Assembly (NCBI RefSeq): GCF_051020765.1
Contig: NW_027469320.1
Span: 152,090 to 216,089 of the forward strand
Source of the DNA: Lasioglossum baleicum
Taxonomy: Eukaryota; Arthropoda; Insecta; Hymenoptera; Halictidae
Direction: 5' to 3'
Length of the DNA stretch: 64,000 nucleotides
Shown: positions 46,921-60,300 of the stretch, in pieces
How positions within the stretch are numbered: the stretch's first letter is position 1
How the letters are laid out: each line of letters opens with the position of its first letter
Position numbers and translations under genes: made by a program
Notes under the pieces: model-generated
What the model saw: only the letters and a program-made list of their open reading frames with translations
The model's database searches: none
Told to the model about the DNA's origin: nothing

Positions 46921-48464
46921 TTCGCGTGATAGATCAGTGCATTTGCATGCAAATATGCGAAATTGGCACGAAAACTCCGATTCGGCATGCACGATCACGA
47001 TTTATTCGAGCTTATGTCAGATTCGACGATTATTCGCTTCACAAATAAATTTCTGTACGGAATCGCTGTTTAGCGTGCTAGATCAGTGCATTTGTATGCA
47101 AATATGCGAAATTGGTACGGAAACTCCGATTCGGCAAGCACGCTCACCCTTTATTCGAGCTTATGTCAGATTCGACGATTCTTCGTTTCAGAATTGTATT
47201 TCTGTGCGGAATCGCTGTTTCGCGCGCTAGATCAGTGCATTTGCATGCAAGTATGAGAAATTGGAATAGAAACTCCGACCCGGCAATCACGATCACGATT
47301 TATTCGAGCTTATGTCAGATTCGACGATTCTTCGTTTCAGAAGTGTATTTCTGTGCGGAATCGCTGTTTCGCGTGCTATATCAGTGCATTTGCATGCAAG
47401 TATGCGAAATTGGAATAGAAACTCCGACCCGGCAAGCACGATCACAATTTATTCGAGCCTATGTCAGATTCGACGATTCTTCGTTTCAGAAGTGTATTTC
47501 TGTGCGGAATTGCTGTTTCGCGTGCTATATCAGTGCATTTGCATGCAAGTATGCGAAATTGGAATAGAAACTCCGACCCGGCAAGCACGATCACAATTTA
47601 TTCGAGCCTATGTCAGATTCGACGATTCTTCGTTTCAGAAGTGTATTTCTGTGCAGAATCGCTGTTTCGCACGCTAGATCAGTGCATTTGCATGCAAGTA
47701 TGAGAAATTGGAATAGAAACTCCGACCCGGCAATCACGATCACGATTTATTCGAGCTCATGTCAGATTCGACGATTCTTCGTTTCAGAAGTGTATTTCTG
47801 TGCGGAATCGCTGTTTCGCGTTCTATATCAGTGCATTTGCATGCAAGTATGCGAAATTGGAATAGAAACTCCGACCCGACAAGCACGATCACAATTTATT
47901 CGAGCCTATGTCAGATTCGACGATTCTTCGTTTCAGAAGTGTATTTCTGTGCGCAATCGCTGTTTCGCGTGATAGATCAGTGCATTTGCATGCAAATATG
48001 CGAAATTGGCACGAAAACTCCGATTCGGCAAGCACGATCACGATTTATTCGAGCTTATGTCAGATTCGACGATTATTCGCTTCACAAATAAATTTCTGTA
48101 CGGAATCGCTGTTTAGCGTGCTAGATCAGTGCATTTGTATGCAAATATGCGAAATTGGCACAGAAACTCCGACAAGGCAAGCAGGATCACGTATTTATTC
48201 GAGCTTATGTCAGATTCGACGATTATTCGTTTCACAAATGAATTTCTGTACGGAATCGCTATTTAGCGTGCTAGATCAGTGCATTTGTATGCAAATATGA
48301 GAAATTGGAATAGAAACTCCGACCCGGCAATCACGATCACGATTTATTCGAGCTCATGTCAGATTCGACGATTCTTCGTTTCAGAAGTGTATTTCTGTGC
48401 GGAATCGCTGTTTCGCGTGCTATATCAGTGCATTTGCATGCAAGTATGCGAAATTGGAATAGAA

Positions 48465-48480
48465 ACTCCGACCGGCATGC
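48465..48480. other. Single-base deletion defining the only 148-bp monomer
   Basis: CTCCGACCGGCATGC replaces CTCCGACCCGGCATGC. It is the only net shortening in the main array between 4242 and 63261. It fuses two frames into a longer ORF (48279-48869), which is not regarded as a gene. Confidence 0.8.
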
Positions 48481-51400
48481 ACGATCACAATTTATTCGAG
48501 CCTATGTCAGATTCGACGATTCTTCGTTTCAGAAGTGTATTTCTGTGCGGAATCGCTGTTTCGCGTGATAGATCAGTGCATTTGCATGCAAATATGCGAA
48601 ATTGGCACGAAAACTCCGATTCGGCAAGCACGATCACGATTTATTCGAGCTTATGTCAGATTCGACGATTATTCGCTTCACAAATAAATTTCTGTACGGA
48701 ATCGCTGTTTAGCGTGCTAGATCTGTGCATTTGTATGCAAATATGCGAAATTGGTACGGAAACTCCGATTCGGCAAGCACGCTCACCCTTTATTCGAGCT
48801 TATGTCAGATTCGACGATTCTTCGTTTGAGAAGTGTATTTCTGTGCGGAATCGCTGTTTCGCGAGCTAGATCAGTGCATTTGCATGCAAGTATGAGAAAT
48901 TGGAATAGAAACTCCGACCCGGCAATCACGATCACGATTTATTCGAGCTTATGTCAGATTCGACGATTCTTCGTTTCAGAAGTGTATTTCTGTGCGGAAT
49001 CGCTGTTTCGCGTGCTATATCAGTGCATTTGCATGCAAGTATGCGAAATTGGAATAGAAACTCCGACCCGGCAAGCACGATCACAATTTATTCGAGCCTA
49101 TGTCAGATTCGACGATTCTTCGTTTCAGAAGTGTATTTCTGTGCGGAATTGCTGTTTCGCGTGCTATATCAGTGCATTTGCATGCAAGTATGCGAAATTG
49201 GAATAGAAACTCCGACCCGGCAAGCACGATCACAATTTATTCGAGCCTATGTCAGATTCGACGATTCTTCGTTTCAGAAGTGTATTTCTGTGCAGAATCG
49301 CTGTTTCGCACGCTAGATCAGTGCATTTGCATGCAAGTATGAGAAATTGGAATAGAAACTCCGACCCGGCAATCACGATCACGATTTATTCGAGCTTATG
49401 TCAGATTCGACGATTCTTCGTTTCAGAAGTGTATTTCTGTGCGGAATCGCTGTTTCGCGTGCTATATCAGTTCATTTGCATGCAAGTATGCGAAATTGGA
49501 ATAGAAACTCCGACCCGACAAGCACGATCACAATTTATTCGAGCCTATGTCAGATTCGACGATTCTTCGTTTCAGAAGTGTATTTCTGTGCGGAATCGCT
49601 GTTTCGCGTGATAGATCAGTGCATTTGCATGCAAATACGCGAAATTGGCACGAAAACTCCGATTCGGCAAGCACAATCACGATTTATTCGAGCTTATGTC
49701 AGATTCGACGATTATTCGCTTCACAAATACATTTCTGTACGGAATCGCTGTTTAGCGTGCTAGATCAGTGCATTTGTATGCAATTATGCGAAATTGGCAC
49801 AGAAACTCCGATAAGGCAAGCAGGATCACGTATTTATTCGAGCTTATGTCAGATTCGACGATTATTCGTTTCACAAATGAATTTCTGTACGGAATCGCTG
49901 TTTAGCGTGCTAGATCAGTGCATTTGTATGCAAATATGCGAAATTGGTACGGAAACTCCGATTCGGCAAGCACGCTCACCCTTTATTCGAGCTTATGTCA
50001 GATTCGACGATTCTTCGTTTCAGAAGTGTATTTCTGTGCGGAATCGCTGTTTCGCGCGCTAGATCAGTGCATTTGCATGCAAGTATGAGAAATTGGAATA
50101 GAAACTCCGACCCGGCAATCACGATCACGATTTATTCGAGCTCATGTCAGATTCGACGATTCTTCGTTTCAGAAGTGTATTTCTGTGCGGAATCGCTGTT
50201 TCGCGTTCTATATCAGTGCATTTGCATGCAAGTATGCGAAATTGGAATAGAAACTCCGACCCGGCATGCACGATCACAATTTATTCGAGCCTATGTCAGA
50301 TTCGACGATTCTTCGTTTCAGAAGTGTATTTCTGTGCGGAATCGCTGGTTCGCGTGATAGATCAGTGCATTTGCATGCAAATATGCGAAATTGGCACGAA
50401 AACTCCGATTCGGCATGCACGATCACGATTTATTCGAGCTTATGTCAGATTCGACGATTATTCGCTTCACAAATAAATTTCTGTACGGAATCGCTGTTTA
50501 GCGTGCTAGATCAGTGCATTTGTATGCAAATATGCGAAATTGGTACGGAAACTCCGATTCGGCAAGCACGCTCACCCTTTATTCGAGCTTATGTCAGATT
50601 CGACGATTCTTCGTTTCAGAAGTGTATTTCTGTGCGGAATCGCTGTTTCGCGCGCTAGATCAGTGCATTTGCATGTAAGTATGAGAAATTGGAATAGAAA
50701 CTCCGACCCGGCAATCACGATCACGATTTATTCGAGCTTATGTCAGATTCGACGATTCTTCGTTTCAGAAGTGTATTTCTGTGCGGAATCGCTGTTTCGC
50801 GTGCTATATCAGTGCATTTGCATGCAAGTATGCGAAATTGGAATAGAAACTCCGACCTGGCAAGCACGATCACAATTTATTCGAGCCTATGTCAGATTCG
50901 ACGATTCTTCGTTTCAGAAGTGTATTTCTGTGCGGAATTGCTGTTTCGCGTGCTATATCAGTGCATTTGCATGCAAGTATGCGAAATTGGAATAGAAACT
51001 CCGACCCGGCAAGCACGATCACAATTTATTCGAGCCTATGTCAGATTCGACGATTCTTCGTTTCAGAAGTGTATTTCTGTGCAGAATCGCTGTATCGCAC
51101 GCTAGATCAGTGCATTTGCATGCAAGTATGAGAAATTGGAATAGAAACTCCGACCCGGCAATCACGATCACGATTTATTCGAGCTTATGTCAGATTCGAC
51201 GATTCTTCGTTTCAGAAGTGTATTTCTGTGCGGAATCGCTGTTTCGCGCGCTAGATCAGTGCATTTGCATGCAAGTATGAGAAATTGGAATAGAAACTCC
51301 GACCCGGCAATCACGATCACGATTTATTCGAGCTCATGTCAGATTCGACGATTCTTCGTTTCAGAAGTGTATTTCTGTGCGGAATCGCTGTTTCGCGTGC

Positions 51401-51629
51401 TATATCAGTGCATTTGCATGCAAGTATGCGAAATTGGAATAGAAACTCCGACCCGGCAAGCACGATCACAATTCATTCGAGCCTATGTCAGATTCGACGA
51501 TTCTTCGTTTCAGAAGTGTATTTCTGTGCGGAATTGCTGTTTCGCGTGCTATATCAGTGCATTTGCATGCAAGTATGCGAAATTGGAATAGAAACTCCGA
51601 CCCGGCAAGCACGATCACAATTTATTCGA

Positions 51630-52790
51630 GCCTATGTCAGATTCGACGATTCTTCGTTTCAGAAGTGTATTTCTGTGCGGAATCGCTGTTTCGCGTGCTA
51701 TATCAGTTCATTTGCATGCAAGTATGCGAAATTGGAATAGAAACTCCGACCCGGCAAGCACGATCACAATTTATTCGAGCCTATGTCAGATTCGACGATT
51801 CTTCGTTTCAGAAGGGTTTTTCTGTGCGGAATCGCTGTTTCGCGTGCTATATCTCTGCATTTGCATGCAAGTATGCGAAATTGGAATAGAAACTCCGACC
51901 CGGCAAGCACGATCACAATTTATTCGAGCCTATGTCAGATTCGACGATTCTTCGTTTCAGAAGTGTATTTCTGTGCGGAATCGCTGTTTCGCGTGCTATA
52001 TCAGTTCATTTGCATGCAAGTATGCGAAATTGGAATAGAAACTCCGACCCGGCAAGCACGATCACAATTTATTCGAGCCTATGTCAGATTCGACGATTCT
52101 TCGTTTCAGAAGGGTTTTTCTGTGCGGAATCGCTGTTTCGCGTGCTATATCTCTGCATTTGCATGCAAGTATGCGAAATTGGAATAGAAACTCCGACCCG
52201 GCAATCACGATCACGATTTATTCGAGCTCATGTCAGATTCGACGATTCTTCGTTTCAGAAGTGTATTTCTGTGCGGAATCGCTGTTTCGCGTGCTATATC
52301 AGTGCATTTGCATGCAAGTATGCGAAATTGGAATAGAAACTCCGACCCGGCAAGCACGATCACAATTCATTCGAGCCTATGTCAGATTCGACGATTCTTC
52401 GTTTCAGAAGTGTATTTCTGTGCGGAATTGCTGTTTCGCGTGCTATATCAGTGCATTTGCATGCAAGTATGCGAAATTGGAATAGAAACTCCGACCCGGC
52501 AAGCACGATCACAATTTATTCGAGCCTATGTCAGATTCGACGATTCTTCGTTTCAGAAGTGTATTTCTGTGCGGAATCGCTGTTTCGCGTGCTATATCAG
52601 TTCATTTGCATGCAAGTATGCGAAATTGGAATAGAAACTCCGACCCGGCAAGCACGATCACAATTTATTCGAGCCTATGTCAGATTCGACGATTCTTCGT
52701 TTCAGAAGGGTTTTTCTGTGCGGAATCGCTGTTTCGCGTGCTATATCTCTGCATTTGCATGCAAGTATGCGAAATTGGAATAGAAACTCC
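51630..52790 (+). repeat. Local 2- and 6-monomer expansion
   Basis: A GCTATATCTCTGC variant appears three times (about 51849, 52147 and 52743), each after a GAAGGGTTTTTCTG monomer. The spacings are 298 and 596 bp. A six-monomer step (894 bp) links 51336 and 52230. This replaces the equivalent interior of the 81-monomer copy at 39.75-40.75 kb. Confidence 0.8.
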
Positions 52791-55700
52791 GACCCGGCAA
52801 GCACGATCACAATTTATTCGAGCCTATGTCAGATTCGACGATTCTTCGTTTCAGAAGTGTATTTCTGTGCGGAATCGCTGTTTCGCGTGATAGATCAGTG
52901 CATTTGCATGCAAATATGCGAAGTTGGCACGAAAACTCCGATTCGGCAAGCACGGTCACGATTTATTCGATCTTATGTCAGATTCGACGATTATTCGCTT
53001 CACAAATAAATTTCTGTACGGAATCGCTGTTTAGCGTGCTAGATCAGTGCATTTGTATGCAAATATGCGAAATTGGTACGAAAACTCCGATTCGGCAAGC
53101 ACGCTCACCCTTTATTCGAGCTTATGTCAGATTCGACGATTCTTCGTTTCAGAAGTGTATTTCTGTGCGGAATCGCTGTTTCGCGCGCTAGATCAGTGCA
53201 TTTGCATGCAAGTATGAGAAATTGGAATAGAAACTCCGACCCGGCAATCACGATCACGATTTATTCGAGCTTATGTCAGATTCGACGATTCTTCGTTTCA
53301 GAAGTGTATTTCTGTGCGGAATCGCTGTTTCGCGTGCTATATCAGTTCATTTGCATGCAAGTATGCGAAATTGGAATAGAAACTCCGACCCGACAAGCAC
53401 GATCACAATTTATTCGAGCCTATGTCAGATTCGACGATTCTTCGTTTCAGAAGTGTATTTCTGTGCGCAATCGCTGTTTCGCGTGATAGATCAGTGCATT
53501 TGCATGCAAATATGCGAAATTGGCACGAAAACTCCGATTCGGCAAGCACGATCACGATTTATTCGAGCTTATGTCAGATTCGACCATTATTCGCTTCACA
53601 AATAAATTTCTGTACGGAATCGCTGTTTAGCGTGCTAGATCAGTGCATTTGTATGCAATTATGCGAAATTGGCACAGAAACTCCGACAAGGCAAGCAGGA
53701 TCACGTATTTATTCGAGCTTATGTCAGATTCGACGATTATTCGTTTCACAAATGAATTTCTGTACGGAATCGCTATTTAGCGTGCTAGATCAGTGCATTT
53801 GTATGCAAATATGAGAAATTGGAATAGAAACTCCGACCCGGCAATCACGATCACGATTTATTCGAGCTCATGTCAGATTCGACGATTCTTCGTTTCAGAA
53901 GTGTATTTCTGTGCGGAATCGCTGTTTCGCGTGCTATATCAGTGCATTTGCATGCAAGTATGCGAAATTGGAATAGAAACTCCGACCCGGCATGCACGAT
54001 CACAATTTATTCGAGCCTATGTCAGATTCGACGATTCTTCGTTTCAGAAGTGTATTTCTGTGCGGAATCGCTGTTTCGCGTGATAGATCAGTGCATTTGC
54101 ATGCAAATATGCGAAATTGGCACGAAAACTCCGATTCGGCAAGCACGATCACGATTTATTCGAGCTTATGTCAGATTCGACGATTATTCGCTTCACAAAT
54201 AAATTTCTGTACGAAATCGCTGTTTAGCGTGCTAGATCTGTGCATTTGTATGCAAATATGCGAAATTGGTACGGAAACTCCGATTCGGCAAGCACGCTCA
54301 CCCTTTATTCGAGCTTATGTCAGATTCGACGATTCTTCGTTTGAGAAGTGTATTTCTGTGCGGAATCGCTGTTTCGCGCGCTAGATCAGTGCATTTGCAT
54401 GCAAGTATGAGAAATTGGAATAGAAACTCCGACCCGGCAATCACGATCACGATTTATTCGAGCTTATGTCAGATTCGACGATTCTTCGTTTCAGAAGTGT
54501 ATTTCTGTGCGGAATCGCTGTTTCGCGTGCTATATCAGTGCATTGGCATGCAAGAATGCGAAATTGGAATAGAAACTCCGACCCGGCAAGCACGATCACA
54601 ATTTATTCGAGCCTATGTCAGATTCGACGATTCTTCGTTTCAGAAGTGTATTTCTGTGCGGAATTGCTGTTTCGCGTGCTATATCAGTGCATTTGCATGC
54701 AAGTATGCGAAATTGGAATAGAAACTCCGACCCGGCAAGCACGATCACAATTTATTCGAGCCTATGTCAGATTCGACGATTCTTCGTTTCAGAAGTGTAT
54801 TTCTGTGCAGAATCGCTGTTTCGCACGCTAGATCAGTGCATTTGCATGCAAGTATGAGAAATTGGAATAGAAACTCCGACCCGGCAATCACGATCACGAT
54901 TTATTCGAGCTTATGTCAGATTCGACGATTCTTCGTTTCAGAAGTGTATTTCTGTGCGGAATCGCTGTTTCGCGTGCTATATCAGTTCATTTGCATGCAA
55001 GTATGCGAAATTGGAATAGAAACTCCGACCCGACAAGCACGATCACAATTTATTCGAGCCTATGTCAGATTCGACGATTCTTCGTTTCAGAAGTGTATTT
55101 CTGTGCGGAATCGCTGTTTCGCGCGCTAGATCAGTGCATTTGCATGCAAGTATGAGAAATTGGAATAGAAACTCCGACCCGGCAATCACGATCACGATTT
55201 ATTCGAGCTCATGTCAGATTCGACGATTCTTCGTTTCAGAAGTGTATTTCTGTGCGGAATCGCTGTTTCGCGTTCTATATCAGTGCATTTGCATGCAAGT
55301 ATGCGAAATTGGAATAGAAACTCCGACCCGGCATGCACGATCACAATTTATTCGAGCCTATGTCAGATTCGACGATTCTTCGTTTCAGAAGTGTATTTCT
55401 GTGCGGAATCGCTGTTTCGCGTGATAGATCAGTGCATTTGCATGCAAATATGCGAAATTGGCACGAAAACTCCGATTCGGCATGCACGATCACGATTTAT
55501 TCGAGCTTATGTCAGATTCGACGATTATTCGCTTCACAAATAAATTTCTGTACGGAATCGCTGTTTAGCGTGCTAGATCAGTGCATTTGTATGCAAATAT
55601 GCGAAATTGGTACGGAAACTCCGATTCGGCAAGCACGCTCACCCTTTATTCGAGCTTATGTCAGATTCGACGATTCTTCGTTTCAGAATTGTATTTCTGT

Positions 55701-57399
55701 GCGGAATCGCTGTTTCGCGCGCTAGATCAGTGCATTTGCATGCAAGTATGAGAAATTGGAATAGAAACTCCGACCCGGCAATCACGATCACGATTTATTC
55801 GAGCTTATGTCAGATTCGACGATTCTTCGTTTCAGAAGTGTATTTCTGTGCGGAATCGCTGTTTCGCGTGCTATATCAGTGCATTTGCATGCAAGTATGC
55901 GAAATTGGAATAGAAACTCCGACCCGGCAAGCACGATCACAATTTATTCGAGCCTATGTCAGATTCGACGATTCTTCGTTTCAGAAGTGTATTTCTGTGC
56001 GGAATTGCTGTTTCGCGTGCTATATCAGTGCATTTGCATGCAAGTATGCGAAATTGGAATAGAAACTCCGACCCGGCAAGCACGATCACAATTTATTCGA
56101 GCCTATGTCAGATTCGACGATTCTTCGTTTCAGAAGTGTATTTCTGTGCAGAATCGCTGTTTCGCACGCTAGATCAGTGCATTTGCATGCAAGTATGAGA
56201 AATTGGAATAGAAACTCCGACCCGGCAATCACGATCACGATTTATTCGAGCTCATGTCAGATTCGACGATTCTTCGTTTCAGAAGTGTATTTCTGTGCGG
56301 AATCGCTGTTTCGCGTTCTATATCAGTGCATTTGCATGCAAGTATGCGAAATTGGAATAGAAACTCCGACCCGACAAGCACGATCACAATTTATTCGAGC
56401 CTATGTCAGATTCGACGATTCTTCGTTTCAGAAGTGTATTTCTGTGCGCAATCGCTGTTTCGCGTGATAGATCAGTGCATTTGCATGCAAATATGCGAAA
56501 TTGGCACGAAAACTCCGATTCGGCAAGCACGATCACGATTTATTCGAGCTTATGTCAGATTCGACGATTATTCGCTTCACAAATAAATTTCTGTACGGAA
56601 TCGCTGTTTAGCGTGCTAGATCAGTGCATTTGTATGCAAATATGCGAAATTGGCACAGAAACTCCGACAAGGCAAGCAGGATCACGTATTTATTCGAGCT
56701 TATGTCAGATTCGACGATTATTCGTTTCACAAATGAATTTCTGTACGGAATCGCTATTTAGCGTGCTAGATCAGTGCATTTGTATGCAAATATGAGAAAT
56801 TGGAATAGAAACTCCGACCCGGCAATCACGATCACGATTTATTCGAGCTCATGTCAGATTCGACGATTCTTCGTTTCAGAAGTGTATTTCTGTGCGGAAT
56901 CGCTGTTTCGCGTGCTATATCAGTGCATTTGCATGCAAGTATGCGAAATTGGAATAGAAACTCCGACCCGGCATGCACGATCACAATTTATTCGAGCCTA
57001 TGTCAGATTCGACGATTCTTCGTTTCAGAAGTGTATTTCTGTGCAGAATCGCTGTTTCGCACGCTAGATCAGTGCATTTGCATGCAAGTATGAGAAATTG
57101 GAATAGAAACTCCGACCCGGCAATCACGATCACGATTTATTCGAGCTTATGTCAGATTCGACGATTCTTCGTTTCAGAAGTGTATTTCTGTGCGGAATCG
57201 CTGTTTCGCGTGCTATATCAGTTCATTTGCATGCAAGTATGCGAAATTGGAATAGAAACTCCGACCCGACAAGCACGATCACAATTTATTCGAGCCTATG
57301 TCAGATTCGACGATTCTTCGTTTCAGAAGTGTATTTCTGTGCGGAATCGCTGTTTCGCGTGATAGATCAGTGCATTTGCATGCAAATACGCGAAATTGG

Positions 57400-60300
57400 C
57401 ACGAAAACTCCGATTCGGCAAGCACAATCACGATTTATTCGAGCTTATGTCAGATTCGACGATTATTCGTTTCAGAAGTGTATTTCTGTGCGGAATCGCT
57501 GTTTCGCGCGCTAGATCAGTGCATTTGCATGCAAGTATGAGAAATTGGAATAGAAACTCCGACCCGGCAATCACGATCACGATTTATTCGAGCTCATGTC
57601 AGATTCGACGATTCTTCGTTTCAGAAGTGTATTTCTGTGCGGAATCGCTGTTTCGCGTTCTATATCAGTGCATTTGCATGCAAGTATGCGAAATTGGCAC
57701 GAAAACTCCGATTCGGCATGCACGATCACGATTTATTCGAGCTTATGTCAGATTCGACGATTATTCGCTTCACAAGTAAATTTCTGTACGGAATCGCTGT
57801 TTAGCGTGCTAGATCAGTGCATTTGTATGCAAATATGCGAAATTGGTACGGAAACTCCGATTCGGCAAGCACGCTCACCCTTTATTCGAGCTTATGTCAG
57901 ATTCGACGATTCTTCGTTTCAGAAGTGTATTTCTGTGCGGAATCGCTGTTTCGCGCGCTAGATCAGTGCATTTGCATGCAAGTATGAGAAATTGGAATAG
58001 AAACTCCGACCCGGCAATCACGATCACGATTTATTCGAGCTTATGTCAGATTCGACGATTATTCGCTTCACAAATACATTTCTGTACGGAATCGCTGTTT
58101 AGCGTGCTAGATCAGTGCATTTGCATGCAAGTATGAGAAATTGGAATAGAAACTCCGACCCGGCAATCACGATCACGATTTATTCGAGCTTATGTCAGAT
58201 TCGACGATTCTTCGTTTCAGAAGTGTATTTCTGTGCGGAATCGCTGTTTCGCGTGCTATATCAGTTCATTTGCATGCAAGTATGCGAAATTGGAATAGAA
58301 ACTCCGACCCGACAAGCACGATCACAATTTATTCGAGCCTATGTCAGATTCGACGATTCTTCGTTTCAGAAGTGTATTTCTGTGCGCAATCGCTGTTTCG
58401 CGTGATAGATCAGTGCATTTGCATGCAAATATGCGAAATTGGCACGAAAACTCCGATTCGGCAAGCACGATCACGATTTATTCGAGCTTATGTCAGATTC
58501 GACGATTATTCGCTTCACAAATAAATTTCTGTACGGAATCGCTGTTTAGCGTGCTAGATCACTGCATTTGTATGCAAATATGAGAAATTGGAATAGAAAC
58601 TCCGACCCGGCAATCACGATCACGATTTATTCGAGCTCATGTCAGATTCGACGATTCTTCGTTTCAGAAGTGTATTTCTGTGCGGAATCGCTGTTTAGCG
58701 TGCTAGATCAGTGCATTTGTATGCAAATATGCGAAATTGGTACGGAAACTCCGATTCGGCATGCACGATCACAATTTATTCGAGCCTATGTCAGATTCGA
58801 CGATTCTTCGTTTCAGAAGTGTATTTCTGTGCGGAATCGCTGTTTCGCGCGCTAGATCAGTGCATTTGCATGCAAGTATGAGAAATTGGAATAGAAACTC
58901 CGACCCGGCAATCACGATCACGATTTATTCGAGCTTATGTCAGATTCGACGATTCTTCGTTTCAGAAGTGTATTTCTGTGCGGAATCGCTGTTTCGCGTG
59001 CTATATCAGTGCATTTGCATGCAAGTATGCGAAATTGGAATAGAAACTCCGACCCGGCAAGCACGATCACAATTTATTCGAGCCTATGTCAGATTCGACG
59101 ATTCTTCGTTTCAGAAGTGTATTTCTGTGCGGAATTGCTGTTTCGCGTGCTATATCAGTGCATTTGCATGCAAGTATGCGAAATTGGAATAGAAACTCCG
59201 ACCCGGCAAGCACGATCACAATTTATTCGAGCCTATGTCAGATTCGACGATTCTTCGTTTCAGAAGTGTATTTCTGTGCAGAATCGCTGTTTCGCACGCT
59301 AGATCACTGCATTTGCATGCAAGTATGAGAAATTGGAATAGAAACTCCGACCCGGCAATCACGATCACGATTTATTCGAGCTTATGTCAGATTCGACGAT
59401 TCTTCGTTTCAGAAGTGTATTTCTGTGCGGAATCGCTGTTTCGCGTGCTATATCAGTTCATTTGCATGCAAGTATGCGAAATTGGAATAGAAACTCCGAC
59501 CCGACAAGCACGATCACAATTTATTCGAGCCTATGTCAGATTCGACGATTCTTCGTTTCAGAAGTGTATTTCTGTGCGGAATCGCTGTTTCGCGTGATAG
59601 ATCAGTGCATTTGCATGCAAATATGCGAAATTGGCACGAAAACTCCGATTCGGCAAGCACAATCACGATTTATTCGAGCTTATGTCAGATTCGACGATTA
59701 TTCGCTTCACAAATACATTTCTGTACGGAATCGCTGTTTAGCGTGCTAGATCAGTGCATTTGTATGCAATTATGCGAAATTGGCACAGAAACTCCGACAA
59801 GGCAAGCAGGATCACGTATTTATTCGAGCTTATGTCAGATTCGACGATTATTCGTTTCACAAATGAATTTCTGTACGGAATCGCTGTTTAGCGTGCTAGA
59901 TCAGTGCATTTGTATGCAAATATGCGAAATTGGTACGGAAACTCCGATTCGGCAAGCACGCTCACCCTTTATTCGAGCTTATGTCAGATTCGACGATTCT
60001 TCGTTTCAGAAGTGTATTTCTGTGCGGAATCGCTGTTTCGCGCGCTAGATCAGTGCATTTGCATGCAAGTATGAGAAATTGGAATAGAAACTCCGACCCG
60101 GCAATCACGATCACGATTTATTCGAGCTCATGTCAGATTCGACGATTCTTCGTTTCAGAAGTGTATTTCTGTGCGGAATCGCTGTTTCGCGTTCTATATC
60201 AGTGCATTTGCATGCAAGTATGCGAAATTGGAATAGAAACTCCGACCCGGCATGCACGATCACAATTTATTCGAGCCTATGTCAGATTCGACGATTCTTC

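Larger units (their letters stand above)
34850..55810 (+). repeat. 81-monomer super-repeat (12,072-12,073 bp offset), ~9 kb copied
   Basis: About 34.85-39.75 kb matches 46.92-51.82 kb, and 40.75-43.73 kb matches 52.82-55.81 kb. Between them, the roughly 1-kb interior differs (39.75-40.75 against 51.82-52.82). The offset drops from 12,073 to 12,072 across the 1-bp deletion near 48472. Shared markers include GTATCGCACGC (about 39020 and 51092) and ACAAATACATTTC. Confidence 0.85.
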
